Positions 1 through 8,168 of a stretch of DNA of 64,000 bases are shown here, in pieces. The translations under genes and the position numbers were made by a program. This stretch comes from Achromobacter anxifer (GTDB lineage Bacteria > Pseudomonadota > Gammaproteobacteria > Burkholderiales > Burkholderiaceae_B), in NCBI RefSeq assembly GCF_903652925.1, contig NZ_CAHLAR010000010.1, forward strand, positions 124,001 to 188,000, given 5' to 3'. The first letter of the stretch is position 1. Every line of letters begins with the position of its first letter. Under the pieces are notes generated by a model. That model made no database searches, had not been told where the DNA came from, and was given only the letters and a program-made list of their open reading frames with translations.

Positions 1-60
1 CTTATACGGCACGGACCCGACGAAGGGACGTTGCCGACACTATCTCGGGAAGCAGCTTCT

Positions 61-519
61 ATGGACCTCCGAAAACTCAAAACCCTGATCGACCTGGTGG
101 CTGAATCGGGTATCGCCGAGCTGGAAATCACCGAAGGCGAAGGCAAGGTGAGGATCGTCAAGTTCTCGCAGACCTTGCAGCCGGTCGCCTACCACCACCC
201 CGAAGCCGGCGTGCCGGTCGCGCCGATGGCCCAGGCCGTTGCTCCGGCCGCTCCCGCCGCCGCGGAAGCCGCGCCGGTGATCCAGGGCCATGTCGTGAAG
301 GCTCCGATGGTCGGCACGTTCTACCGCGCGCCGAACCCGGGCGCCGCCCCGTTCATCGACGTCGGCGCCACCGTCAAGGAAGGCGACCCGCTGTGCATCA
401 TTGAAGCCATGAAGCTGCTCAATGAGATCGAAGCCGACAAGTCCGGCGTCATCAAAGAAATCCTGGTCGAAAACGGCGAGCCCGTCGAGTACGGTCAACC
501 CCTGTTCGTCATTGGCTGA
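61..519 (+). CDS. accB: Biotin carboxyl carrier protein of acetyl-CoA carboxylase
   Basis: Carries biotin for acetyl-CoA carboxylase, the first committed step of fatty acid synthesis; acts in the cytoplasm with AccC and the carboxyltransferase AccAD, which is not in this window. The 152-residue protein has the usual layout: an N-terminal dimerisation segment, an Ala/Pro-rich linker (about residues 45-75) and a C-terminal biotinyl domain. The biotin-attachment motif EAMKL places the modified lysine at residue 118. The start at 61 gives the typical MDLRKLK opening and has a GGGAAG-like ribosome site upstream; an in-frame start at 31 is possible but adds residues unlike the family. accC follows after 9 bases, so the two are an operon. 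Confidence 0.97.
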   Translation: MDLRKLKTLIDLVAESGIAELEITEGEGKVRIVKFSQTLQPVAYHHPEAGVPVAPMAQAVAPAAPAAAEAAPVIQGHVVKAPMVGTFYRAPNPGAAPFIDVGATVKEGDPLCIIEAMKLLNEIEADKSGVIKEILVENGEPVEYGQPLFVIG

Positions 520-528
520 TAGCTGAAA

Positions 529-1875
529 ATGTTCGAAAAAATCCTGATCGCCAATCGGGGCGAAATCGCCCTGCGCATTCAGCGCGCTTGCCGCGAGCTG
601 GGCATCAAGACCGTGGTGGTGCACTCCGAGGCCGACCGCGAAGCCAAGTACGTGCGCCTGGCCGATGAATCGGTGTGCATCGGGCCCGCGCCGTCGCGTG
701 AAAGCTACCTGAACATGCCGGCCATCATTTCGGCGGCCGAAGTCACGGACTCCGAGGCAATCCACCCGGGTTACGGGTTCTTGTCCGAAAATGCCGACTT
801 CGCCGATCGCGTCGAAAAGAGCGGCTTTGTCTTCATCGGTCCGCGTCCCGACACCATCCGCCTGATGGGCGACAAGGTCAGCGCCAAGCGCGCCATGATC
901 GAAGCCGGCGTGCCGGTGGTGCCGGGTTCGGAAGGCGCGTTGCCCGACGATCCGCAGGAAATCATCCGCATTGCGCGCGAGGTCGGCTATCCGGTCATCA
1001 TCAAGGCGGCAGGCGGCGGCGGTGGCCGCGGCATGCGCGTGGTGTACACCGAGGCCGCGCTGCTGAACGCCGTCACGATGACGCGTTCCGAAGCGGGCGC
1101 CGCGTTCAACAATCCGGAAGTCTATATGGAGAAGTTCCTTGAGAACCCGCGCCATATCGAAATCCAGGTGTTGGCCGACGGCGGCCGCAACGCGGTCTGG
1201 CTGGGCGAGCGCGACTGCTCCATGCAGCGCCGCCACCAGAAGGTCATCGAGGAAGCGCCGGCCCCTGGCATCGCGCGCCGCCTGATCGAGCGCATCGGCG
1301 ACCGTTGCGCCGACGCTTGCCGCAAGATGGGCTACCGCGGCGCGGGCACGTTCGAGTTCCTGTATGAAAACGGCGAGTTCTATTTCATCGAAATGAACAC
1401 CCGCATCCAGGTCGAACACCCCGTCACCGAACTGATCACCGGCATCGACCTGGTCCAGCAGCAGATCCTGATCGCCGCCGGCGAGAAGTTCACGCTGCGC
1501 CAGCGCGACATCGAATTCAAGGGCCACGCGATCGAATGCCGCATCAACGCGGAAGATCCGTTCCGCTTCGTGCCCAGTCCCGGCCGCATCACCAACTGGC
1601 ATACGCCGGGCGGTCCGGGCGTGCGCATCGATTCGCACGCGTTCAACGGCTATTTCGTGCCGCCGAACTACGACTCGATGATCGCCAAGGTCATTACCTA
1701 CGGCGATACGCGCGACCAGGCGTTGGCCCGCATGCGCACCGCGCTGTCGGAAATGGTGGTGGAAGGCATTTCCACCAACATCCCGCTGCATCGTGAAATG
1801 CTGCAGGATGCCCGCTTCATCGAAGGCGGCACCAGCATCCACTACCTGGAACACAAGTTGGCGCAGCGTCCCTGA
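529..1875 (+). CDS. accC: Biotin carboxylase subunit of acetyl-CoA carboxylase
   Basis: ATP-dependent carboxylation of the biotin held by AccB. At 448 residues it has the length of bacterial AccC. Visible features are the N-terminal biotin carboxylase motif ([14 protein letters not shown]), the glycine-rich ATP-grasp loop [12 protein letters not shown] near residue 160, and the [14 protein letters not shown] segment that supplies metal and catalytic residues. It is the second gene of accBC, separated by 9 bases. A terminator-like hairpin and T-rich stretch follow the stop. Confidence 0.98.
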   Translation: MFEKILIANRGEIALRIQRACRELGIKTVVVHSEADREAKYVRLADESVCIGPAPSRESYLNMPAIISAAEVTDSEAIHPGYGFLSENADFADRVEKSGFVFIGPRPDTIRLMGDKVSAKRAMIEAGVPVVPGSEGALPDDPQEIIRIAREVGYPVIIKAAGGGGGRGMRVVYTEAALLNAVTMTRSEAGAAFNNPEVYMEKFLENPRHIEIQVLADGGRNAVWLGERDCSMQRRHQKVIEEAPAPGIARRLIERIGDRCADACRKMGYRGAGTFEFLYENGEFYFIEMNTRIQVEHPVTELITGIDLVQQQILIAAGEKFTLRQRDIEFKGHAIECRINAEDPFRFVPSPGRITNWHTPGGPGVRIDSHAFNGYFVPPNYDSMIAKVITYGDTRDQALARMRTALSEMVVEGISTNIPLHREMLQDARFIEGGTSIHYLEHKLAQRP

Positions 1876-1883
1876 GCCGCGAT

Positions 1884-1920
1884 CCGGGGCTTTGGCCCCG
1901 GGCCGTTCCTGTTTTGTTTT
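1884..1920 (+). terminator. Probable accBC terminator
   Basis: Seven-base perfect stem CCGGGGC/GCCCCGG (1884-1890 with 1895-1901), loop TTTG, followed by a T-rich run ending GTTTTGTTTT. The T tract begins some bases after the stem, so it may be a weak terminator. Confidence 0.5.
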
Positions 1921-1927
1921 ACGGTCG

Positions 1928-1957
1928 AACGGGCCGCGGCGCAAGCCGCGGCCCGTT
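1928..1957. other. Perfect 13-bp hairpin with GCAA loop
   Basis: Perfect inverted repeat (1928-1940 with 1945-1957) closing a GCAA tetraloop, in the 102-base gap between accC and prmA. There is no T run on either side, so it is not a standard terminator; it may stabilise or process the transcript 5' of prmA. Confidence 0.5.
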
Positions 1958-1977
1958 GGCCAGATGGAAGAATAATC

Positions 1978-2907
1978 ATGCGTGAACTCGTGCTCCATTG
2001 CCTGGAGGCGCAGGCCGAAGCTCTCTCGGACGCCCTGCTGGAAGCGGGCGTGCTGTCGGTGTCGGTCGAAGACGCCGACCTGGGCACCGACGACGAGCGT
2101 CCCTTGTTTGGTGAGCCGGGCACCGAGCCCGACGTGCAGGCCTGGGACCGCAACCGCGTTGTCGCCCTGCTGCCCGACGGGGCCGATCCCGCGCAGATCA
2201 TGGAAGAGGCCGCCGCGGCCGGCGAGCTGGATCCCGCCGTGTTCGAGGGCTGGAGCCTGCGCGACGTGCCCGACGCGGATTGGGTGCGCCTGACGCAATC
2301 GCAGTTCGGGCCCATCCACATCGCCGAACGCCTGTGGATCGTGCCCAGCTGGCACCGCGACAACCCCGACGTTCCAGCCTTCGAGCCGGACGCGTCCGCC
2401 CAGGACGGCGCGATCCACATCGAGCTGGATCCGGGCCTGGCGTTCGGCACGGGCAGCCATCCCACGACCCACCTGTGCCTGGCCTGGCTGGAGGCCGAAT
2501 TGCCGGCCGGCGCCACGCTGCTGGACTACGGCTGCGGCTCGGGCATCCTGGCCATCGCCGCGCGCAAGCTGGGCGCGGGCCCGACCCAGGCGGTGGATAT
2601 CGACGCCCAGGCGGTGCAGAGCACGATCTTCAATGCCGAGGTCAACCACGTCGAGCTGCAGGCCATGCTGCCCGACGGGCTGGCGGAAGGCACCTTCGAA
2701 GTGGTGGTGGCCAACATCCTGTCCAACCCCTTGAAGGTGCTGGCGCCCATGCTGGCAGGACGCGTCGCCGCGGGCGGCCATCTGGTCCTGTCCGGCGTGC
2801 TGGAGCGCCAGGCCGAGGAAGTGGCCGCCGCCTATGCGCCCTGGATCGCCATGTCGGTCTGGCGGGCGCGCGACGGCTGGGTGTGCCTGCACGGCCAGAA
2901 GGCCTGA
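1978..2907 (+). CDS. prmA: Ribosomal protein L11 methyltransferase
   Basis: S-adenosylmethionine-dependent trimethylation of ribosomal protein L11. The 309-residue protein shows the PrmA-type N-terminal domain and a Rossmann methyltransferase domain with the SAM-binding motif [15 protein letters not shown] near residue 180, the acidic strand AVDIDAQAV after it, and the NPPF-like motif IV present as VANILSNPL, typical of PrmA. It lies just downstream of accBC, an arrangement seen in many betaproteobacteria. The start has a purine-rich GGAAG upstream. Confidence 0.96.
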   Translation: MRELVLHCLEAQAEALSDALLEAGVLSVSVEDADLGTDDERPLFGEPGTEPDVQAWDRNRVVALLPDGADPAQIMEEAAAAGELDPAVFEGWSLRDVPDADWVRLTQSQFGPIHIAERLWIVPSWHRDNPDVPAFEPDASAQDGAIHIELDPGLAFGTGSHPTTHLCLAWLEAELPAGATLLDYGCGSGILAIAARKLGAGPTQAVDIDAQAVQSTIFNAEVNHVELQAMLPDGLAEGTFEVVVANILSNPLKVLAPMLAGRVAAGGHLVLSGVLERQAEEVAAAYAPWIAMSVWRARDGWVCLHGQKA

Positions 2908-2931
2908 GCGCCGCCGCAGCAGGATCGCTCC

Positions 2932-4449
2932 ATGGCCCTGACCACCCGTTGCCCGCAGTGCGGCACCACCTTCAAGGTGGTGCCTGACCAGCTCCGGGTC
3001 CGTAATGGCCTGGTGCGCTGCGGAGCATGCTCGACCGTGTTCGACGGGCGCGCTTGCTTGTTGCCGGTAGCGGGCGCGGCGCCGCAGCCGGCAGTGTCGG
3101 CGGCTCCGGTGATGCCGGAGATGCCGGCCGCGGGCCAGGCCGCACCGGTCCTGGCCACGCCGGCGGTTCCCGCCGTGGCCGCGGCGTCGGTTACGCCGCC
3201 GGCTCCCGTTGCTCCGCAAGTTCCGGTGGCGCCACACGTTTCGCTCGCCTCGCAGGTCCCGGTAGCGCCGCAGGTTCCGCCCGTCCCGCAAGTTCCGGCA
3301 ACTCCGCAGGTTCCGGTCACCTCGCATGTTCCGGCGGCTCCGGCGGTTCCCGCCGTTCCGCAAGCGCCTGCCACGCCAGCGGTCCCCGCGTATCGGCCTG
3401 CAGCGGCGGCGCCCGCGGCAGACCCTTTCGTGATCCCTCCCTGGGATGACGAACCCGAGCCGTCCCGGCCCGCCATGGCGCCCGCGACGCCTGCTTCCAG
3501 CGCACCCGCGATTCCGCCGGCAGTCCTGCGCGGCCGCGACGACATCCGCCGACGTGCCGAACCTGAGTCGGGCGTCCAGGAGCATGAGCATGACGAGGCC
3601 GATGAGCCGGCCGACGACGATATCGCCGATGACGACGATCAGCCGCGCTGGACCTTGCCCCCGGTTGCGCAGACCGGCCATCGCGCCGATCCCGCCCCGC
3701 GCGGCGCGCAAGCGGAGCCGGCCTTCACCATCGGCCGCGCCCGCGCGGACGTGCGCGACGAAGAGCGCGACGACGAATACGACAACGAGTACGCGGACGA
3801 ACACCGCGACGACTATGATCCCGACCGCGATGCTCCCGACCGCGACCAACCCGGCGAGCCGGTGCTGGGCGACACGCGCACGCGCTATTCCAGCGCCACC
3901 GACGTGGGCCGCGCGCCGCCCGAGTTCCTGGACCAGGATCGCCAGGAACGGAACGGTCTGCTGCGCAAGTTGTGGGGCTATGCCTGCCTGGTCGGCCTGA
4001 TCGCGCTGGGCCTGCAACTGGTGTACGCGTACCGCACCGATATCGCCAATTCCGTGCCGGTCCTGCGGCCGGTGCTGGAGACCGCGTGCCAGCAGTTGGG
4101 CTGCACCGTGGGGTACGCGCGCCGCCTGGATCGCATCCACATTCTTTCGTCGTCGCTGCAGCCGCCGACCGGCGCCGCGGCGATCGATGATGGCCGCAGC
4201 CGCCTGGTGCTGACAGTGAATTTACGCAACAGCTACGACAAGCCGCAGCACTGGCCGGCGCTGGTGCTGGACCTGAACGACCTGTCGGATACGGCGGTTG
4301 TGCGCCGCGTGCTCAGGCCCGAGGACTACCTGACGCCCGAGCAGCTGCGTGGTCCTTTCGCGCCCAATAGCGATCTGAAGATCTCCGTGCCCATTGAAGT
4401 GACCGGCGTCCAGGTCAATGGCTACCAACTCGATAAATTCTTTCCTTGA
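2932..4449 (+). CDS. Zinc-ribbon, single-span membrane protein with C-terminal DUF3426 domain
   Basis: Function unknown. The 505-residue protein opens with an MJ0042-type zinc ribbon, two CxxC pairs at about residues 8-11 and 27-30 (CPQC, CGAC). A low-complexity Pro/Val/Ala segment (about 45-165) is built on repeated (V)PVAPQ-like units, then a strongly acidic/charged stretch (about 200-330). One hydrophobic span near residues 345-365 (CLVGLIALGLQLVYAY) leads into the DUF3426 domain, presumably periplasmic. This architecture is standard downstream of prmA in Burkholderiales. The kinase gene follows within a few bases, so co-transcription is likely. Confidence 0.88.
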   Translation: MALTTRCPQCGTTFKVVPDQLRVRNGLVRCGACSTVFDGRACLLPVAGAAPQPAVSAAPVMPEMPAAGQAAPVLATPAVPAVAAASVTPPAPVAPQVPVAPHVSLASQVPVAPQVPPVPQVPATPQVPVTSHVPAAPAVPAVPQAPATPAVPAYRPAAAAPAADPFVIPPWDDEPEPSRPAMAPATPASSAPAIPPAVLRGRDDIRRRAEPESGVQEHEHDEADEPADDDIADDDDQPRWTLPPVAQTGHRADPAPRGAQAEPAFTIGRARADVRDEERDDEYDNEYADEHRDDYDPDRDAPDRDQPGEPVLGDTRTRYSSATDVGRAPPEFLDQDRQERNGLLRKLWGYACLVGLIALGLQLVYAYRTDIANSVPVLRPVLETACQQLGCTVGYARRLDRIHILSSSLQPPTGAAAIDDGRSRLVLTVNLRNSYDKPQHWPALVLDLNDLSDTAVVRRVLRPEDYLTPEQLRGPFAPNSDLKISVPIEVTGVQVNGYQLDKFFP

Positions 4450-4461
4450 GGGATGACTGAC

Positions 4462-5403
4462 ATGGCGACCCCTGTCCTGGTTTGCGGTTCGATGGCGTTC
4501 GACACCATCGCGGTGTTTGAAGGACGTTTCAAGGAACACATCCTTGCCGATCGCATTCAATCGCTGAGCGTGTCGTTCCTGGTGCCCAGCATGCGCAAGG
4601 AATACGGCGGCTGCTCCGGCAACATCGCCTACAACATGAATCTGCTGGGCGGCAAGCCCGTGCCCGTGGCGACCGTGGGCGTGGACGCGGACGAATACCT
4701 GGAACGCCTGTCCAAGCTGGGCATCGACACCAGCCGCGTCAAGGTCATTCCCGAGACCTTCACCGCGCAGTGCTTCATCACAACCGACCTGGACGACAAC
4801 CAGATCACGGCCTTCCACCCGGGCGCCATGTCGCACGCGGCGGAGAACGACCTGAGCGACGCCGACGCGGCCTGGGCCATCGTCGCGCCGGATGCCAAGG
4901 AAGGCATGTTCGCGCATGCCGAACGCCTGCATAAGCGCGGCATTCCGTTCATCTTCGACCTGGGCCAGGCCATGCCGCTGTTCGACGGCGCGGACCTGGA
5001 GCGCATGCTCAAGTTGGCCCAGGCGCTGACGGTGAACGACTACGAGGCAGGCATCGTGGAACAGCGAACGGGCCGCAGCATGGAAGACATCGCCCGCACG
5101 CTGCAGGCCGTGGTGGTGACGCGCGGCGCGGAAGGCGCCACCTTGTTGACCGAAGGCAAGACCATCCAGATCGAGCCGGTGCGCGCGGCCCGGGTGGTGG
5201 ACCCGACGGGCTGCGGCGATGCGCAGCGTGGGGGCCTGCTGTACGGCTTGACCAGCGGCTGGAGCTGGGAAGACAGCTGCCGTCTGGGCAACGTCATGGG
5301 CGCCATCAAGATTGCTTCGCGCGGGCCGCAGAACCACGCGCCTTCGCGCGCCGAGATCGACGCCGTGCTGCACGCGACCTACGGGATTCATCTGCCCGTC
5401 TGA
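4462..5403 (+). CDS. PfkB-family carbohydrate/nucleoside kinase
   Basis: ATP-dependent sugar or nucleoside kinase of the ribokinase/PfkB superfamily; adenosine-kinase-like versions are common, but the substrate cannot be read from sequence. The N-terminal half carries the GGCSGNIAYNMNLLGG substrate-domain motif, and the C-terminal PfkB signature DPTGCGDAQRGGLLYGL contains the catalytic-base aspartate in GCGD (family usual GAGD). The ATG at 4462 is preferred because GAGGG lies about 10 bases upstream; the in-frame ATG at 4453 sits almost on that site. It begins 12 bases after the DUF3426 gene. Confidence 0.88.
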   Translation: MATPVLVCGSMAFDTIAVFEGRFKEHILADRIQSLSVSFLVPSMRKEYGGCSGNIAYNMNLLGGKPVPVATVGVDADEYLERLSKLGIDTSRVKVIPETFTAQCFITTDLDDNQITAFHPGAMSHAAENDLSDADAAWAIVAPDAKEGMFAHAERLHKRGIPFIFDLGQAMPLFDGADLERMLKLAQALTVNDYEAGIVEQRTGRSMEDIARTLQAVVVTRGAEGATLLTEGKTIQIEPVRAARVVDPTGCGDAQRGGLLYGLTSGWSWEDSCRLGNVMGAIKIASRGPQNHAPSRAEIDAVLHATYGIHLPV

Positions 5404-5610
5404 GGGCTCGGGGAACCCGCCGCGGCGATCGCGGTCGAAGAGCTCCAGGGAGATGGGAAGCGGCGTTTTTCGCCGCCTCGTCCGACCGCGTTTTCCGCCG
5501 TGTTTTCAGCTTCTGGCGGTGCGTTTCAGTGTGTTGCAGCTGCGCTGGGCGCGCCCTTGGCCCGGGGTATGATGAGTGCATCGTCGGCAATGGCCGATCG
5601 AGGAGTCCAA

Positions 5611-6114
5611 ATGAACCAAACCAAAACTTTTTCCCTGGTCACGCCGCGCGCGGGTCGCTGGCTGGCCATCGCCGCTGTCGTAACCTCGATGGCGGTCCTG
5701 GGCGGTTGCGCCAATCGCAGCGCGTCCAGCGGCGTCTACAGCTATGACCAGGCGCAGCGCGAGCAAATCGTCCGCACTGGCACGGTCACTGGCGTGCGCC
5801 CCATCGTGATCCAGAACGACAAGTCCAGCGGCGTCGGCATGGTGGCAGGCGGCGCGCTGGGCGGCGTGGCGGGCAATGCCATTGGCGGCGGCACCGGCCG
5901 CACCATCGCCACCGTGGGCGGCGTCATCCTGGGCGCTCTGGCAGGCAATGCGATCGAAAACCAGACCGGCAAGAATTCCGGCTATGAAATCACGGTGCGC
6001 CTGGATAACGGCGAAACCCGCGTCGTGGCCCAGGAAGCGGATGTGCCCATCAGTGTCGGCCAACGTGTGCAGGTGATCAGCGGCGCCGGCCCGACCCGCG
6101 TCACGCCGATGTAA
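5611..6114 (+). CDS. Glycine-zipper 2TM-domain outer membrane lipoprotein (SlyB/Pcp-like)
   Basis: Predicted 167-residue lipoprotein. The signal peptide ends in a lipobox LGGC with the lipidated cysteine near residue 34, preceded by an unusually long N-region. The middle (about 75-115) is a double glycine zipper, GGALGGVAGNAIGGG and GGVILGALAGNAIE, typical of the 2TM family. A conserved C-terminal beta-rich part (EITVRLDNGETRVVAQ) follows. By analogy to SlyB it should support outer membrane integrity. ATG 5611 is preceded by GAGGAG. It has its own strong terminator. Confidence 0.9.
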   Translation: MNQTKTFSLVTPRAGRWLAIAAVVTSMAVLGGCANRSASSGVYSYDQAQREQIVRTGTVTGVRPIVIQNDKSSGVGMVAGGALGGVAGNAIGGGTGRTIATVGGVILGALAGNAIENQTGKNSGYEITVRLDNGETRVVAQEADVPISVGQRVQVISGAGPTRVTPM

Positions 6115-6153
6115 GTCCAGTCTTGCGCGCCGGTAAGCCGGCGCGGCATGGCA

Positions 6154-6179
6154 AAGCCCCCATCCAGGGGGCTTTTTTT
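6154..6179 (+). terminator. Rho-independent terminator of the SlyB-like gene
   Basis: AAGCCCCC / GGGGGCTT stem with a short ATCCA loop followed by seven T, 40 bases after the lipoprotein stop. This separates the lipoprotein gene from the dlt-like operon. Confidence 0.92.
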
Positions 6180-6532
6180 ATTCCTGGCGTCCTGGGCATA
6201 AAGGGGGCCGGGGCGCCAGAGATCGCGCAAGCGTAAAAATCTGTCGCTCGGCAGCAACGCGGCACCCGAGGATTTACCCGCGAAGGTTACGTTTGCCAGC
6301 CTTTTCTCGCGATTTCCTCCATAAGTTTCATGGCGATTCAACAAACGTAGTGCCATGATTGCGTCTGCGATCGACGTCGCATTGCGAAAATCATGTAACT
6401 GAGTGCATCTGCGCGTCGACCTGGAAGGCTGAAGTTCAGTCCGGTTTCAGCTGTTTATTTGTATTCTCATCGTCCTGGAATCCCGGGGCGGGGGATGTCA
6501 GGCCGATCAGGCAAAGCAACACCGCACTATCT
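6180..6532 (+). promoter_or_regulatory. 353-base leader/promoter region of the dlt-like operon
   Basis: No convincing gene. It is more AT-rich than its surroundings between about 6290 and 6475. The best -10-like element is TATTCT at 6462-6467, with no good -35 at the right distance, which would fit an activator-dependent promoter. Several TTTC-containing heptamers occur (near 6303, 6312, 6326 and 6445). In Bordetella the equivalent locus is reported to be Bvg-influenced, but I cannot show a BvgA site from inspection. Confidence 0.4.
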
Positions 6533-6772
6533 ATGCATACCGAGCAAGAACTCCACACCAAGATCGGCGAGATCGTCGAGTCGATCGTCATGAAGAAAGT
6601 CACCCCCGACACCCAGTTGATTGCCACCGGCCTGGTCGATTCGCTCGCCGCCGTGGACATCACGCTGGCGGTCGAGTCGGAGTACGGTTGCAGCATCCCG
6701 GCTCCCGAGATCGCGGAGCATCTGCAGTCGGTCCGCACGCTTGCCGGCTATGTCGCTGCCCATACTTCGTAA
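6533..6772 (+). CDS. dltC: D-alanyl carrier-like acyl carrier protein
   Basis: A 79-residue acyl carrier protein. The phosphopantetheine attachment motif GLVDSL puts the modified serine at residue 37, and the rest follows the four-helix carrier fold. The context (DltD, microprotein, DltB, DltA behind it) argues that it carries activated D-alanine, loaded by DltA, to the cytoplasmic face of DltB. ATG 6533 is chosen because upstream in-frame codons encode nothing carrier-like. The last 23 bases overlap dltD, so the two are translationally coupled. The symbol is by analogy with Gram-positive dltC; Bordetella literature calls the locus dra. Confidence 0.9.
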   Translation: MHTEQELHTKIGEIVESIVMKKVTPDTQLIATGLVDSLAAVDITLAVESEYGCSIPAPEIAEHLQSVRTLAGYVAAHTS

Positions 6773-7937
6773 TACCCGGTTGTTGTCTCACGTCGCGGCT
6801 GCCGCGACGGCGGTGGCCCTGGCGATAGGCGCGTATTGCGGCGCGGACGATGTGCTCAGCCGCATCGTGAACCCGCTGTCGGCGCCGTCGGCGGCCGCGG
6901 CCGCCAAGAGCAACTACCTGCCCAACCTGGGCCCGGACTGGGGCACCCAGCACGTCAACCTGAATCGCCTGGGCAACGCCCTGAGCGACGGGACGCTGGT
7001 CGTGCTCGGCTCTTCCGAACTGTCCAGCCATGACCTGCGTTTCGTTCCCTACCGCTTCTTCCCCGAAGAGCTGAAGGTGCCGACGCTGGCCTATGGCCAC
7101 GCCATGTTCCAGTCCTACGGCATCGTCAGCGTGCTGGAGTCGGTGGCGGATTCGCTCACGCCCAACACGCGTCTGGTGATCATGCTGTCGCCGGCCTGGT
7201 TCGCGTCCGGCGGCCAGCTGCCGCGCAGCGCGTTCGCCGAACACGTTACCGGCCCGGTCTGGGACCGGCTGTGGGACCAGCCCAGCACGCGCGAGCAGAT
7301 GCAGACGTGGATCAGCGACAACGCCAACTGGGGCTTGCTGTGGCTCATCGCCAACGGCCAAGTGGCGGAGCTGAAGGACAAGCTGTCGCTGTGGTGGCAC
7401 GCGCGCAAGGAACCGGCGCCCGACCGGCCGCGCAGCAAGCTGTCCGTGCCGGCGCACCGCTATGTGTCGTGGCCTTCGGCCGCGCGGCTCGACCAGGGGC
7501 AGTGGGGAAACCTGACGCATCAGGCACGCGAGGTCGAGCATGATCTGGGGGGCCACAATCCCTACGACGTGCGCGACGATTACTACAAGCAGTACCTGGC
7601 GCCGCTGTATTCGCCGGCCCGCAACGAGTTCGCCGACGTCGACCCCATCACGCGCACCGAACTCGGCGATCTGTCGCGCGTCATGGCCTTGCTGCAGAAG
7701 CGCAAGGTCCACGCGTATTTCGTCATCCAGCCCTTCAATCCCAAGCTCATCCTGGACGTGGAGCGCTTCGACCCGGTGGTGGCTGCCATCACGGGCATGT
7801 GCACGCGTTACCAGATGGGTTGCCTGGATCTCTACAGCATCCCGTTCGAACCGGGCATGCTGCGCGACGACATGCACTTGGCCGAACTGGGCTGGGCCAT
7901 GGCCGACCAAGGCATTGCGGAGTACTTTTCCCGATGA
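6750..7937 (+). CDS. dltD: DltD-like SGNH-family D-alanyl transferase
   Basis: Predicted inner-membrane-anchored, periplasmic acyltransferase that moves D-alanine to its final envelope acceptor. The 395-residue protein has an N-terminal membrane anchor (about 12-30), the nucleophile motif LGSSEL with Ser89 in the GDSL serine position, and a C-terminal DxxH pair (Asp373, His376) that completes an SGNH triad; all are DltD hallmarks. The start at 6750 lies inside dltC and removes a non-homologous upstream extension. The stop overlaps the microprotein start as ATGA. In Gram-positives the acceptor is teichoic acid; here it must be another envelope component. Confidence 0.9.
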   Translation: MSLPILRNTRLLSHVAAAATAVALAIGAYCGADDVLSRIVNPLSAPSAAAAAKSNYLPNLGPDWGTQHVNLNRLGNALSDGTLVVLGSSELSSHDLRFVPYRFFPEELKVPTLAYGHAMFQSYGIVSVLESVADSLTPNTRLVIMLSPAWFASGGQLPRSAFAEHVTGPVWDRLWDQPSTREQMQTWISDNANWGLLWLIANGQVAELKDKLSLWWHARKEPAPDRPRSKLSVPAHRYVSWPSAARLDQGQWGNLTHQAREVEHDLGGHNPYDVRDDYYKQYLAPLYSPARNEFADVDPITRTELGDLSRVMALLQKRKVHAYFVIQPFNPKLILDVERFDPVVAAITGMCTRYQMGCLDLYSIPFEPGMLRDDMHLAELGWAMADQGIAEYFSR

Positions 7938-8161
7938 GCAAGATTCTTCCCGCGGCCGAGGCCGCCAGCGTGGCCGCGCCCGAGGCCGGCCGCGCCGACG
8001 AAGGGCAGGCGTCCCGCAAGGCCGCTGTCGCCTGGGGGCGCCGCTTTTTCTGGCACCTGTGCCTGTATATCGGAGTGATCCTGGTGTTCGTGCTGCAGGC
8101 GCAGCCCACCACGGGCAGCGGCGGACCGATAAAGGTCGAATTCCAGTACCAACAGTTCTGA
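7934..8161 (+). CDS. dltX: DltX-like single-span microprotein with C-terminal acyl-shuttle motif
   Basis: A 75-residue protein with a basic cytoplasmic N-terminal part (RKAAVAWGRR), one membrane span (about 38-57) and a short periplasmic tail. It ends exactly in FQYQQF (70-75), fitting FxYxxF with Tyr72 as the expected acyl acceptor. In S. aureus and S. thermophilus a microprotein of this type holds DltB and DltD together and shuttles D-alanine on that tyrosine (recalled from recent Dlt biochemistry). The ATGA overlap with dltD and 7-base gap to dltB tie it into the operon. Similarity outside the span and tail is not obvious by eye, so the name rests on position, topology and the tail. Confidence 0.82.
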   Translation: MSKILPAAEAASVAAPEAGRADEGQASRKAAVAWGRRFFWHLCLYIGVILVFVLQAQPTTGSGGPIKVEFQYQQF

Positions 8162-8168
8162 GCCCGGC

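Noticed and set aside
3180-3410. CRISPR-like array from the regular short repeats
   Set aside because: The repeats are degenerate, in frame, without unique spacers, and encode a Pro/Val-rich linker.
40-4140. Very long minus-strand open frame opposite accB-accC-prmA
   Set aside because: It is a shadow of high third-position GC in the plus-strand genes; its translation is Arg/His/Gly-rich with no domain, and the plus-strand genes are certain.
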